DNA of 64,000 nucleotides from JASGDB01 sp049841315 (GCA_049841315.1 JASGDB010000014.1:1-64000), one strand, 5' to 3'; positions 16,462 to 25,130 are shown, counted from the stretch's first letter. Notes: generated by a model not told the origin, from the sequence alone. Translations and numbers: made by a program.

Positions 16462-18579
16462 ATGAAAGGATTTGTTTTTTTAGGACTTTGCGTAAGTCCG
16501 CTCTATTGGTCGCAGAATATTCTGCAGGATTCCGTGAAAACTCAGGAAATTGAAGCCATAACTTTTACCCGAAGGCTTCCGGTTGCCAAAGAAATCATTA
16601 ATGTTGAGAAAGATTTAGACCACAAAAATCTCGGTCAGGAGTTGCCTATTCTGCTGAAAAATCAGACTTCGGTGGTTTCCACTTCCGATGCGGGAAACGG
16701 TGTCGGATATTCGTCATTCAGGATTCGCGGTGTCGGCGGAAATTCCATTAATGTAATGCTGAACGGTGTTCCGTACAACGATTCCGAAAGTCAGGGAACA
16801 TTTTTCGTAAATGTAACCGATATCGCAAGCTCGGCTTCGCAGATTGTGATTCAGCGAGGAGTCGGGACTTCTTCCAACGGAGTTTCCGCATTCGGAGCGA
16901 GTGTAAATATTCTCTCGAAAGACCCCGATAAGGAATTTTATGTAAAAACCGACGACAGCTACGGCTCATTTAATACTTACAAATATTCAGCAGAAATCGG
17001 AAGCGGAAAATTCTGGAAAGACCGGCTTTCATTGATGGGACGCTACACGAAAATCCATTCCGACGGCTATATCGACCGTGCTTTTTCAGATTTGGATTCG
17101 TATAATTTTTCGGCACTTTTTGAAGAAAATAAAACAAAAATCCGTCTCCTTGCTTTCGGTGGAAAAGAAAAAACCTACCAAGCATGGAACGGGATTGACA
17201 AGGAAACATGGAAAACCGACCCGAAATTCAATTATTCGGGAGCGATTTACGATGAAAATTGGGAAAATATCGTGGATTTTTATAAAAACGAAACCGATAA
17301 TTACCGTCAGAACCATTTTCAGGTTTTATGGAATCAGAATTTTAATGAAAAATGGAATCTCGAAACCACGCTTCATTACACCATAGGAAAAGGTTTTTAC
17401 GAAAATTACAAACAGGACGCAAAATATTCAAAATACAACTTACCGAATCTTTTAGTTGAAGGAAACGAAATCACAAGAACCGATTTCATCAGAAAAAAAT
17501 GGCTGGATAACGATTTTTACGGAGTTGTTTCCAATCTTTACGGGAAATTTGAAAATTGGGATTTGAACTTCGGAGCAGTTGCCAATCAGTATTACGGAAG
17601 GCATTACGGAAACGTATCGGACGTTTTTCGCCCTGAAATTTACGAACACGAATATTACAGAAACAATTCATTGAAAAATGAAATTTCCGGTTTTGCAAAA
17701 GCGGTTTACAGACTTCATCATTTTGAATTTTTCGGAGATTTACAATTAAGAAACATTGATTATACGGCAAAAATTGTTCAGCAAGGCGATGATGAAAGCG
17801 TGAATATGGAAAAAAACTGGCTGTTTTTCAATCCGAAAGCAGGAATCAGCTATAAAATTCCTGCCGGAAAAATTTTCCTTTCCTACGCAAACGCCCACCG
17901 TGAACCGAACCGCGATGACCTTTTTGCCAATCCCGAAGCGAAAGCAGAAATGCTTCACGATTTTGAAGCCGGAATCGAAAAATCTTTCGGGAACATTCAG
18001 TTTTCTGCCAATGCGTATTATATGAATTATAAAAACCAGCTCGTTCTGACGGGAGAAATCAATAATGTTGGGGCTTTTGTCCGTGCCAATTCTGGAAAAA
18101 GCTATCGTCTTGGGGTGGAGCTTTCGGCTCTTGCTCCTGTTTCAAAAAAAATTCAGCTTAGCGGAAATATGACTTTAAGCCAAAACAGAAATATCAATTA
18201 TAAAACAGAATCACAAAATTCCGTTCAAAATCTCGGAAACACACCAACTTCGTTTTCCCCTGATTTTATAGGGAATCTGATGATTTTATTCAAACCAACC
18301 GAAAATTTTAGTTTAGGTTTACAGAATCAATATGCAGGAGAACAGTATTTGGACAACACGAATAACGATGCTCTGAAACTTCCGGCATATTACCTTGCGG
18401 ATTTCAACGCACAATATTCTTTACAATTCAAAAAAACAGATGTAGATTTTAAATTTCTGCTGAATAATATTTTCGATAAAAAATATGTGAACAACGGCTT
18501 TGTATATGATGAAAGTCCTTACTATTACGCTCAGGCAGGGATTAATTTCCTGTTCGGAGTTACGCTGAAGTTCAGATAG
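16462..18579 (+). CDS. TonB-dependent receptor, probably for thiamine or a precursor
   Basis: A 705-aa outer-membrane receptor. A signal peptide is followed directly by the plug domain (about residues 45-155; FRIRGVGGNSINVMLNGVPYND is the diagnostic block). The 22-stranded barrel follows, ending in the aromatic beta-signal GVTLKFR. No carboxypeptidase-regulatory domain precedes the plug, so it is not a SusC-type glycan receptor. A TPP riboswitch in its leader indicates repression when thiamine pyrophosphate is plentiful; known THI-regulated receptors in Bacteroidota support a role in importing thiamine or its pyrimidine moiety. Transport energy would come from TonB-ExbBD encoded elsewhere. 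A terminator follows at 18604. Confidence 0.92.
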   Translation: MKGFVFLGLCVSPLYWSQNILQDSVKTQEIEAITFTRRLPVAKEIINVEKDLDHKNLGQELPILLKNQTSVVSTSDAGNGVGYSSFRIRGVGGNSINVMLNGVPYNDSESQGTFFVNVTDIASSASQIVIQRGVGTSSNGVSAFGASVNILSKDPDKEFYVKTDDSYGSFNTYKYSAEIGSGKFWKDRLSLMGRYTKIHSDGYIDRAFSDLDSYNFSALFEENKTKIRLLAFGGKEKTYQAWNGIDKETWKTDPKFNYSGAIYDENWENIVDFYKNETDNYRQNHFQVLWNQNFNEKWNLETTLHYTIGKGFYENYKQDAKYSKYNLPNLLVEGNEITRTDFIRKKWLDNDFYGVVSNLYGKFENWDLNFGAVANQYYGRHYGNVSDVFRPEIYEHEYYRNNSLKNEISGFAKAVYRLHHFEFFGDLQLRNIDYTAKIVQQGDDESVNMEKNWLFFNPKAGISYKIPAGKIFLSYANAHREPNRDDLFANPEAKAEMLHDFEAGIEKSFGNIQFSANAYYMNYKNQLVLTGEINNVGAFVRANSGKSYRLGVELSALAPVSKKIQLSGNMTLSQNRNINYKTESQNSVQNLGNTPTSFSPDFIGNLMILFKPTENFSLGLQNQYAGEQYLDNTNNDALKLPAYYLADFNAQYSLQFKKTDVDFKFLLNNIFDKKYVNNGFVYDESPYYYAQAGINFLFGVTLKFR

Positions 18580-18603
18580 CGATTCCAAAAAACACCAAAT
18601 GAG

Positions 18604-18633
18604 GAAAGGAGTTGTCGAAAGACGCTCCTTTTT
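18604..18633 (+). terminator. Rho-independent terminator of the receptor gene
   Basis: An AAAGGAG/CTCCTTT stem continues through GTC/GAC to a GAAA tetraloop and ends in a T-run. Its position argues that the following gene starts at 18677 rather than at an upstream ATG (18599) that would read through this hairpin. Confidence 0.85.
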
Positions 18634-18676
18634 CTGTTTTCTATCACGCAGAAAAACAGTAAATTTGCCGGTGATT

Positions 18677-19354
18677 ATGAATATTCCCGTTCACATTCTG
18701 AACTTTCTGCAAAACCGTCAAGAGCCGGTGGTTTCCGGATTCGGCGAATTCCGGCTGAAAACCTCCGGCGCAACTCTGAATGAGGAAGGAACGCTCCTGC
18801 CACCTGCAAAAGAAGTTGAATTCATTCCTGATTTCGGAGTGAAAGATTCGGCGTTTATTTCCTATCTCGCCGATACAGAAAAAATTTCAGTGTTTGAAGC
18901 CGAACTCGAGCTGAAAAAGCTCACCAATCAGTGGAAAAACCAGCTCGAAAATCAGTATGAAACAGAGATTCCCGGAATCGGAATCGTAAAAAACCTCGAC
19001 GGAACACTGAATTTCAAAGGAATAAGGATAGAAGATTACGGTTTGGAAGAAATTTCACTTTCCGAAATCAAGCGGAGTTATTCCGGAAATATTCACGAAG
19101 AAGAACCGGATGAAAAGGAAACTTACCGTTTCAACAATTCCATTCTCTGGATTTTCCTGATTGCCGTTCCGGTCGCAGGTTTGGCGTATTTAGGGATTAC
19201 ACGGCAGGAAAAAATTTTCGGTAAAAAATCTTTTGAGAACATTTCCGTGAAGACGTCTACCAAACGGATTACCGAAACCCCGAAACAGGATTCCGCAAAA
19301 GCTCCTGTGGAATCACTGAAAACCGATTCTCTTCACACGAAAATTACCCGGTAG
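18677..19354 (+). CDS. HU-CCDC81-like membrane protein
   Basis: A 225-aa protein from the chosen start MNIPVHILNFL. The N-terminal ~140 residues look like the tandem prokaryotic HU-CCDC81 domains found in Bacteroidota cell-surface or division-associated proteins (EPVVSGFGEFRLK, then EFIPDFGVKDSAFISYLA, then IPGIGIVKNLDGTLNFKG). One transmembrane helix follows (ILWIFLIAVPVAGLAYLGI) and then a basic, Ser/Thr/Lys-rich tail. Many relatives end in a SPOR domain, which is missing here, so this is a short version. The exact role is unknown. The thioesterase gene follows 28 bp downstream and may be co-transcribed. Confidence 0.75.
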   Translation: MNIPVHILNFLQNRQEPVVSGFGEFRLKTSGATLNEEGTLLPPAKEVEFIPDFGVKDSAFISYLADTEKISVFEAELELKKLTNQWKNQLENQYETEIPGIGIVKNLDGTLNFKGIRIEDYGLEEISLSEIKRSYSGNIHEEEPDEKETYRFNNSILWIFLIAVPVAGLAYLGITRQEKIFGKKSFENISVKTSTKRITETPKQDSAKAPVESLKTDSLHTKITR

Positions 19355-19382
19355 TAGTTTTAAACAAAAATTTAAAGTAAAA

Positions 19383-19895
19383 ATGCAAACCAAAAAAGCC
19401 TCCGAATCATTAACCATAATGACCAATATCGTTCTGCCGAACGAAACCAACTCACTCCGCAATCTTTTCGGCGGCGAACTGCTGTCGAGAATGGATAGAG
19501 CAGCTTCCATTTCTGCAACAAGACATTGCGAACGGCGTGTGGTAACGGCTTCTGTGAACCACGTATCCTTTAATCACCCCATTCCCGAAGGTGGGATTGT
19601 GGTTTTGGAATCCAAAGTTTCGCGTGCTTTCAATTCATCAATGGAAATCTATGTCGATGTCTGGCTTGACGACCCGATTAACCAGACGAAAATCCATACC
19701 AACGAAGGAATTTACACGTTTGTTGCCGTTGATGAGTTTAATAAACCCGTTCCGATTCCGCCGATGCTACCCGAAACAGACGAAGAAAAAGAGCGTTTTG
19801 AAGCCGCCCTCAGAAGAAAAGAATTGTCATTGATTCTCTCCGGAAGAATGAAACCTTCGGAATCTGTGGAACTGAAAAAATTATTCAGTGAATAG
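19383..19895 (+). CDS. Acyl-CoA thioesterase (hotdog fold, YciA/BFIT type)
   Basis: A 170-aa single-hotdog thioesterase that hydrolyses acyl-CoA to free CoA and fatty acid. Typical features are NETNSLRNLFGGELLSRMD, where the helix carries the conserved Asn/Gly-Gly and Asp, followed by VVTASVNHVSFNHPIPEGG and the strand VVLESKVSRAFNSSMEIYVDV. The C-terminal ~30 residues are a charged helix (ERFEAALRRKELSLILSGR) as in other members. Substrate chain length cannot be judged. It follows the HU-CCDC81-like gene by 28 bp. Confidence 0.92.
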   Translation: MQTKKASESLTIMTNIVLPNETNSLRNLFGGELLSRMDRAASISATRHCERRVVTASVNHVSFNHPIPEGGIVVLESKVSRAFNSSMEIYVDVWLDDPINQTKIHTNEGIYTFVAVDEFNKPVPIPPMLPETDEEKERFEAALRRKELSLILSGRMKPSESVELKKLFSE

Positions 19896-19896
19896 A

Positions 19897-20016
19897 TACG
19901 AGTTGCGGGATTCGAGATGCGAGTTTATATTTGTTTATAAAATGACCATTCCACCCCGAATCTCGTATCTCGTACCCCGAATCTCGTAACCCGCACCCCG
20001 TATCTCGTATCTCGAA
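19897..20016. repeat. Imperfect inverted/direct repeats of a CGAGATACGGG-type motif
   Basis: The whole gap between the thioesterase and serA is built from variants of GATACGAGNTGCGGG and its complement (CCCGAATCTCGTATCTCGTA). The left copy is at about 19897-19925 and three tandem right copies are at about 19956-20015. No gene is present. It is a palindromic intergenic repeat that also contains or replaces the serA promoter region. Confidence 0.75.
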
Positions 20017-20021
20017 TAAAA

Positions 20022-20978
20022 ATGAAAATCCTACAGCTCGATAAAAATCATCCGTTAATTTCAGAACAGCTTACTGCCAACGGCTTTACTGTGGATGAAG
20101 ACCACACTTCCACTTACGACGAAGTTTTGCGGAAAATCGGTGATTATGACGGCATTGTCATCCGAAGCAGAATTCCTTTGGATAAAAATTTTCTGGAACA
20201 ATCAGCTCATTTGAAATTCATTGCAAGAGTGGGCGCAGGAATGGAAAATATCGATTGTGAAACCTCAAAAAAACTCAACATCGAACTCATCAATTCTCCG
20301 GAAGGCAACCGTGATTCCGTGGCGGAACACGTTGTCGGAATGCTACTGATTCTGATGAACCGCCTGTTTATCGCCTCTCAGGAAGTGAAAAATGGTATTT
20401 GGAAGCGAGAAGAAAATCGAGGCGACGAATTACTTGGGAAAACTTTCGGAATTATCGGTTACGGTAATATGGGAAAAGCTGTTGCCAAAAGACTTTCCGG
20501 TTTTGGATGCGAAGTGATTTTCCATGATATACTCCCTCATCTTTCGGATGAATATGCAAAACAGGTTTCTTTAGAAGAACTGAAAGAACATGCCGACATC
20601 CTCAGCCTGCACATTCCGATTACACCTGAAACACATTATCTGATTGATGAAAAATTCATTTCAGAAATGAAGAAAGACTTTTATTTCATCAATACCGCAA
20701 GGGGGAAAAATGTAAAAACTAAAGATTTAGTCGATGCTTTGAAGTCCGGAAAAGTAAAAGGAGCCGGATTAGATGTTCTGGAATATGAGAAATCTTCTTT
20801 TGAAAATCTGGATGCTTCGACTTCGCTCAGCATGACAGAACGGGAAGATTTGGAATTCCTCCTCAGTTCCGAAAAAGTAATTGTTACTCCGCACATCGGA
20901 GGCTGGACGATTCAGAGCAAGGAAAAGCTGGCGCAGTTTGTTGTGGATAAAATTTTACAGAAGTACATTGGTCAATAA
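20022..20978 (+). CDS. serA: D-3-phosphoglycerate dehydrogenase-type 2-hydroxyacid dehydrogenase
   Basis: A 318-aa NAD-dependent 2-hydroxyacid dehydrogenase, probably phosphoglycerate dehydrogenase of serine synthesis. The Rossmann motif GIIGYGNMGKAVAK lies near residue 145. Catalytic residues are Arg in INTARG, Glu in VLEYE and His in VTPHIGG. There is no C-terminal ACT domain, so feedback by serine would differ from E. coli SerA. Between the catalytic Glu and His the segment DASTSLSMTE is encoded by an inserted intergenic-type repeat (20811-20837), an in-frame peptide in a surface loop region. Substrate assignment within the superfamily is inferred. Confidence 0.85.
   Translation: MKILQLDKNHPLISEQLTANGFTVDEDHTSTYDEVLRKIGDYDGIVIRSRIPLDKNFLEQSAHLKFIARVGAGMENIDCETSKKLNIELINSPEGNRDSVAEHVVGMLLILMNRLFIASQEVKNGIWKREENRGDELLGKTFGIIGYGNMGKAVAKRLSGFGCEVIFHDILPHLSDEYAKQVSLEELKEHADILSLHIPITPETHYLIDEKFISEMKKDFYFINTARGKNVKTKDLVDALKSGKVKGAGLDVLEYEKSSFENLDASTSLSMTEREDLEFLLSSEKVIVTPHIGGWTIQSKEKLAQFVVDKILQKYIGQ
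20811..20837. repeat. Dispersed 27-bp repeat embedded in serA
   Basis: The sequence GATGCTTCGACTTCGCTCAG followed by CATGACA is the complement of the TGTCATGCTGAGCGAAGTCG-type repeat frequently seen between genes in Flavobacteriia. Here it lies inside the coding region of serA and adds DASTSLSMTE without a stop. Recognition of the repeat comes from general knowledge of these genomes. Confidence 0.7.
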
Positions 20979-21133
20979 AAATTTCAGCAAAACAATCGTC
21001 TTTCTGTTGATTGCAGAGGTCTTCGTATAATTCAAAAGCAATCATTCTTTTCCGATAATCGGCTTTGGAAAAATTAGAAGCCTGAGCTGTTTATCAACAA
21101 AGAACGCAAACAGATTTGTGGATGAAAAAATTC

Positions 21134-21185
21134 CAAAATTTCCTTACCTTTATTCCGCCAAACGAATAGCAAAAATGCGTCAAAA
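21134..21185. repeat. Direct repeat, distal copy of the mutB 5' region
   Basis: 52 bp that match 21875-21926 at 47 positions. It includes the CAAAATTTCCTTAC leader segment, the CCGCCAAAC segment and a start codon (ATG at 21175) followed by four mutB-like codons (M-R-Q-N). After this the frame diverges and stops after ~19 codons. The toxin-antitoxin pair 21247-21873 lies between the copies. The rest of the 268-bp gap from serA to the antitoxin shows no gene that can be supported. Confidence 0.88.
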
Positions 21186-21246
21186 TTTTGAAGCGTTTTT
21201 TTTGTTGCAAACTTTTTATATATTTGTGTTATAAAATTTCGGAAAA

Positions 21247-21462
21247 ATGCCAACTACATTAAACGATTCCCAATTAGAAGTCCTGAAAGTGCTGACACAC
21301 TTGAAAGACGAGAGCGATGTGGCAGAAATAAAATCCCTGCTTTTGGCATATCTTTCGGAGAAAGTGGTAAAGATTGCCGATTCGGTTTCCGACGAAAAAC
21401 AATACACGCAAGCCGTTTTTGAAAAATGGAAACAAGGGCATTTCCGCAAAACCGCAAAATAA
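21247..21462 (+). CDS. Putative antitoxin of a PIN-domain module
   Basis: A 71-aa small protein without a strong DNA-binding signature. It is mostly helical (QLEVLKVLTHLKDESDVAEIKSLL by segments) and has a basic C-terminus (GHFRKTAK), a pattern common in antitoxins paired with PIN toxins. Its stop codon is followed immediately by the ATG of the toxin (TAA-ATG). A -7-type box TATATTTG lies at 21219-21226, with TTTG at 21201-21204 (14-bp spacing, shorter than the usual 19-20). Function rests on position and size. Confidence 0.75.
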   Translation: MPTTLNDSQLEVLKVLTHLKDESDVAEIKSLLLAYLSEKVVKIADSVSDEKQYTQAVFEKWKQGHFRKTAK

Positions 21463-21873
21463 ATGACGGCGGTTTTAGATTGTAATATCTTGGTAACTTG
21501 TCTTACCTCTCGTTCCCAGTTTCACATTATTTTTCAATCGCTGGTTTCGGAAAGATTTAATCTTGCCGTAACTTCCGAAATTCTTTTGGAATACGAAGAA
21601 ATCATTACCGAAAAATACGGAAAATCTACCGCAAATGCTTTTATGGCACTACTTTCCGAACTTCCAAATGTTCAGTTTATCAATACTTATTATCAGTGGA
21701 ATTTGATTTTCGCAGATGCAGACGACAACAAATATTGCGATTGCGCAATTGCATCTAATGCAGATTTCTTGGTAACGGAAGACAAACATTTCAAAATTCT
21801 GAAAAATATTCCTTTTCCCTATCTCAGAATTTATACGACTGAAGAATTTGTAAAAATTTTGGAAAACAGATAA
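21463..21873 (+). CDS. PIN-domain ribonuclease toxin
   Basis: A 136-aa toxin of the PIN superfamily (COG1569-like), expected to be a Mg-dependent endoribonuclease neutralised by the upstream antitoxin. The acidic tetrad is visible: Asp6 in AVLDCNILV, Glu in the EILLEYEEII helix, and Asp residues in IFADADDNKYCDCAIASNADFLVTEDKHF. The length is typical. Its stop codon lies two bases before the second copy of the mutB 5' repeat, so the 3' edge of the module coincides with the repeat. Confidence 0.9.
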   Translation: MTAVLDCNILVTCLTSRSQFHIIFQSLVSERFNLAVTSEILLEYEEIITEKYGKSTANAFMALLSELPNVQFINTYYQWNLIFADADDNKYCDCAIASNADFLVTEDKHFKILKNIPFPYLRIYTTEEFVKILENR

Positions 21874-21874
21874 T

Positions 21875-21926
21875 CAAAATTTCCTTACATTTATCCCGCC
21901 AAACAAAAAGCAAAAATGCGCCAAAA
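21875..21926. repeat. Direct repeat, intact copy containing the mutB start
   Basis: The copy of the 52-bp repeat that contains the functional mutB ATG (21916). It differs from the distal copy (21134-21185) at five positions. See the paired entry. Confidence 0.88.
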
Positions 21927-24033
21927 AATTACAACCCAAAACCCTGATTTTCAAAATTTTAAATTTGATACTCATTCGGAAAATTATTTTTTTGAAAAAG
22001 ACGGTTTGCAACTGAAAACCAATTATTCCGAAACAGATGTTTCCGAAATTGCGAAAAATTCAGCGGCAGGAATTGCGCCGTTTTTGCGAGGACCTTATTC
22101 CACAATGTATGTTCAGAAACCTTGGACAATCCGCCAATACGCAGGATTTTCCACAGCCGAAGAATCCAATGCGTTTTACCGCAGAAATCTTGCAGCCGGA
22201 CAGAAAGGACTTTCCGTAGCGTTTGATTTGGCAACGCATCGCGGATATGATTCCAACCACCCTCGTGTTGTCGGCGATGTCGGAAAAGCGGGTGTAGCGA
22301 TTGATTCTGTGGAAGATATGAAGATTTTGTTTGACCAAATTCCGCTTGATGAAATCTCGGTTTCTATGACGATGAACGGAGCGGTTTTGCCGATTTTGGC
22401 GTTTTATATCGTTGCTGCGGAAGAACAGGGCGTTTCGCAAAATCAACTTTCGGGAACGATTCAGAACGATATTCTGAAAGAATTTATGGTTCGGAACACT
22501 TACATTTATCCGCCGAAACCGTCAATGAAAATCATCGCCGATATTTTTGAATACACTTCTAAAAATATCCCGAAATTCAATTCCATTTCCATTTCGGGTT
22601 ATCATATGCAGGAAGCGGGAGCAACGCCCGTTTTGGAGATGGCTTACACCCTTGCAGACGGCTTGGAATATGTGCGGACAGGCATAAAAGCAGGAATGAA
22701 TATTGACGATTTCGCTCCGAGATTATCCTTTTTCTGGGCAATCGGAATGAATCATTTTATGGAAATTGCCAAAATGCGCGCGGCACGTTATATCTGGGCG
22801 AATCTTTTAACCCAATTCAATCCGCAGAATCCGAAATCATTGGCACTCAGAACACATTCGCAAACTTCGGGTTGGAGTTTGACCGAGCAGGAACCATTTA
22901 ACAATATCACAAGAACGGCGATTGAAGCCTTGTCTTCCGCTTTGGGTGGAACGCAGTCTTTGCACACGAACGCTTTGGACGAAGCAATTGCGCTTCCTAC
23001 CGATTATTCGGCAAAAATTGCGAGAAATACGCAGATTATTTTGCAGCAGGAATCGGGAATTTGCGATGTGGTTGACCCGATGGGCGGAAGTTTTTTGGTG
23101 GAATCTCTCACGCAGCAAATGATTGACAAAGCAATGGAATACATTGACGAAGTAGAAAAAGAAGGCGGAATGACCAAAGCCATTGAAGCCGGAATCCCGA
23201 AAATGAGAATTGAAGAAGCGGCAGCGATTAAACAGGCGAAAATTGACAGCGGAGAAGAATTTATCATCGGTGTCAATTCCTTCAAATCAGAATTAAAACA
23301 GCCGGAAATCGAAATCCTCGCCATCGACAATACCGAAGTGAGAAGAAAACAAATCGAAAGGCTGGAAAAAATAAAATCCGAACGAAAGACCGAGGCGGTC
23401 AGCCAAATTTTAGATAAAATTAGAGAATGTGCTAAATCTGGAAACGGAAATCTTTTGGCATTGTGCATCGAAGCTGCTAGAAGACGTGTAACTCTGGGCG
23501 AAATGAGCGATGCGATGGAGGAAAGTTTCGGGCGGTACAGAGCCAATATTAAAACCATTTCAGGAGTTTACGCTATGAATGCAACGAAAAACGAATATTT
23601 TGAAAAAGCCGTGAATCTCGCCCAAAAATTTGAAGACGAAGAAGGAAGAAGACCGCGAATTATGGTCGCCAAAATGGGACAGGACGGTCACGACAGAGGT
23701 GCAAAAGTCGTGGCAACCGCTTTTGCCGATATGGGATTTGATGTGGACGTTGCGCCGCTGTTCCAAACGCCGGAAGAAGTCGCAAAACAAGCGGTGGAAA
23801 ACGACATTCACGTTTTGGGTGTTTCTTCGCTTGCGGCGGGACACAACACGCTCGTTCCGCAAGTGGTGGAAGAACTGAAAAAACTCGGTGCAGACGATAT
23901 TGTTATTGTTGTCGGCGGCGTGATTCCTCAGCAGGATTATGATTTTCTTTTCCAAAACGGTGCGGATTTCATCTTCGGTCCCGGAACGAATCTGCCAAAA
24001 TGTGCGGTGGAGGTTTTGGAGAAGCTACTGTAA
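21916..24033 (+). CDS. scpA: Methylmalonyl-CoA mutase, catalytic subunit
   Basis: A 705-aa adenosylcobalamin-dependent mutase interconverting succinyl-CoA and (R)-methylmalonyl-CoA (propionate metabolism). The N-terminal TIM barrel carries the substrate-binding segment APFLRGPYSTMY and IRQYAGFSTAEESN. The C-terminal ~135 residues are the cobalamin domain with the base-off/His-on motif DGHDRGAK. The length is that of the large subunit or of the homodimeric Sbm type. In many Bacteroidota a small subunit gene lies directly upstream; here a PIN toxin pair and serA occupy that place and no small subunit is in the window. The cognate GTPase chaperone meaB lies at 29121-30098. Confidence 0.95.
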   Translation: MRQKITTQNPDFQNFKFDTHSENYFFEKDGLQLKTNYSETDVSEIAKNSAAGIAPFLRGPYSTMYVQKPWTIRQYAGFSTAEESNAFYRRNLAAGQKGLSVAFDLATHRGYDSNHPRVVGDVGKAGVAIDSVEDMKILFDQIPLDEISVSMTMNGAVLPILAFYIVAAEEQGVSQNQLSGTIQNDILKEFMVRNTYIYPPKPSMKIIADIFEYTSKNIPKFNSISISGYHMQEAGATPVLEMAYTLADGLEYVRTGIKAGMNIDDFAPRLSFFWAIGMNHFMEIAKMRAARYIWANLLTQFNPQNPKSLALRTHSQTSGWSLTEQEPFNNITRTAIEALSSALGGTQSLHTNALDEAIALPTDYSAKIARNTQIILQQESGICDVVDPMGGSFLVESLTQQMIDKAMEYIDEVEKEGGMTKAIEAGIPKMRIEEAAAIKQAKIDSGEEFIIGVNSFKSELKQPEIEILAIDNTEVRRKQIERLEKIKSERKTEAVSQILDKIRECAKSGNGNLLALCIEAARRRVTLGEMSDAMEESFGRYRANIKTISGVYAMNATKNEYFEKAVNLAQKFEDEEGRRPRIMVAKMGQDGHDRGAKVVATAFADMGFDVDVAPLFQTPEEVAKQAVENDIHVLGVSSLAAGHNTLVPQVVEELKKLGADDIVIVVGGVIPQQDYDFLFQNGADFIFGPGTNLPKCAVEVLEKLL

Positions 24034-24093
24034 TAAAAAGAGAGAACTTTATGTTTGTGATTCACCTGCTTAAATCCTTAAAATTTTTCTAAA

Positions 24094-24154
24094 TACACGA
24101 CAAAAATTTATTAACCCCAAAAGGAATCTCCTGATTTTCAATTTTTGTCGTGTA
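24094..24154. repeat. 15-bp perfect inverted repeat after mutB
   Basis: TACACGACAAAAATT (24094-24108) and AATTTTTGTCGTGTA (24140-24154) are exact complements with a 31-base loop. It lies in the 264-bp gap between mutB and the next lipoprotein and may form a terminator-like or REP-like hairpin. No gene was seen in this gap. Confidence 0.8.
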
Positions 24155-24297
24155 CTAATTCAATAAAATTTTTTACAAGATAAATATTGCCGGTATTAAA
24201 GACAAATATGTACGGATTATTGATAATATCAATATTCGGCACCCTTGTTTTAGTGCCAAATCTTAGTTTTGTTGGACTAATTTAAAAAAATAAAAAT

Positions 24298-25065
24298 ATG
24301 AAACCAATGAAACATTTATGGATAGCGGCAATTGTATTGCTGCTGACCTTTGCTTTTTCCTGCAACTCTTCTTCTGATGATGATTCTGAAACTCAGCTGC
24401 CCGCTTTGAGGGAATCAAGCAGTGGAGACCTTATTGAAATTACCAATACCACAGCCGTTTTCAAAAGCACTATCAGCAGTGATGGAGGCAGCCCGATAAC
24501 ACAAAGAGGAGTGGTTTGGAACACTGCTGAAAACCCGACTACGGCAAACAATAAAACCACAGACGGAAGCGGAACAGGCAATTTTACCAGCAATATTACC
24601 GGGCTGATTCCAAATACAAAGTATTATTTGCGTGCTTATGCTATCAACTCAAACGGAATTACATACGGAAACCAGTTGAACTTTAACACGACAAGCGTGC
24701 CAAAAAAATTTGATATAACGCTGGAAGCAGTGCATACAGACACCATTGATACGCCTGGCTATCAAACTTGTGTGATATTTGGTGTTGCAAAAATCCCGAC
24801 AGAATCTAATGCTAAATCATACTCTGTTAAAGCTATGAACACCGGCATCAGCTTTATAGACGGCAAGATTTGGAATTTTGATGCAGATGACCCGAATCCC
24901 CCGGGAAAATTTATCGGTTATGGGCTTCCGCGCGGGAAATTAAGCAACAGTATATATCCTATGGCAATTACTACATTGAGAAGCGGCTCAGGACCTATAT
25001 CTTCTGAACCACACGACCCAACTATCCCATTAGCAGGGAAGGTGGAAGTTACGATAAATTATTAA
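24298..25065 (+). CDS. Lipoprotein with Fn3-like domain
   Basis: A 255-aa predicted lipoprotein with lipobox FAFSC (Cys22) followed by an Asp/Ser-rich linker. Residues ~40-125 form the Fn3-like module frequent in Bacteroidota surface proteins (GVVWNTAENPTT ... GLIPNTKYYLRAYAINSNGITYGNQL). The C-terminal ~120 residues have no family I recognise. It is followed by a terminator whose stem overlaps the end of the convergent AraC gene. Function unknown; probably cell-surface. Confidence 0.82.
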   Translation: MKPMKHLWIAAIVLLLTFAFSCNSSSDDDSETQLPALRESSSGDLIEITNTTAVFKSTISSDGGSPITQRGVVWNTAENPTTANNKTTDGSGTGNFTSNITGLIPNTKYYLRAYAINSNGITYGNQLNFNTTSVPKKFDITLEAVHTDTIDTPGYQTCVIFGVAKIPTESNAKSYSVKAMNTGISFIDGKIWNFDADDPNPPGKFIGYGLPRGKLSNSIYPMAITTLRSGSGPISSEPHDPTIPLAGKVEVTINY

Positions 25066-25101
25066 AAAGTTTTAGAGCCTGTGATAAGTTTGCAAATAAA
25101 T

Positions 25102-25130
25102 ACCCGATAGCTTTAAACTATCGGGTGTTT
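25102..25130. terminator. Terminator shared by convergent genes
   Basis: ACCCGATAG and CTATCGGGT form a perfect 9-bp stem with a seven-base loop and a T-run on the plus strand. The TAG stop of the AraC-type gene is encoded by the CTA of the right arm. Confidence 0.85.

Noticed and set aside
18599..18676. N-terminal extension of the HU-CCDC81-like protein
   Set aside because: The extension is Arg-rich, lacks family similarity and would be read across the receptor gene's terminator hairpin.
20950..21087. Minus-strand frame with natural-looking composition (RKRMIAFELYEDLCNQQKDD) between serA and the mutB-type repeat
   Set aside because: It runs into the serA coding region, has no convincing start or upstream continuation, and no family was recognised; probably chance, possibly a very old remnant.
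24034..24297. Possible small RNA or gene between mutB and the lipoprotein
   Set aside because: Only an inverted repeat is visible; no promoter-terminator pair or conserved fold could be argued.
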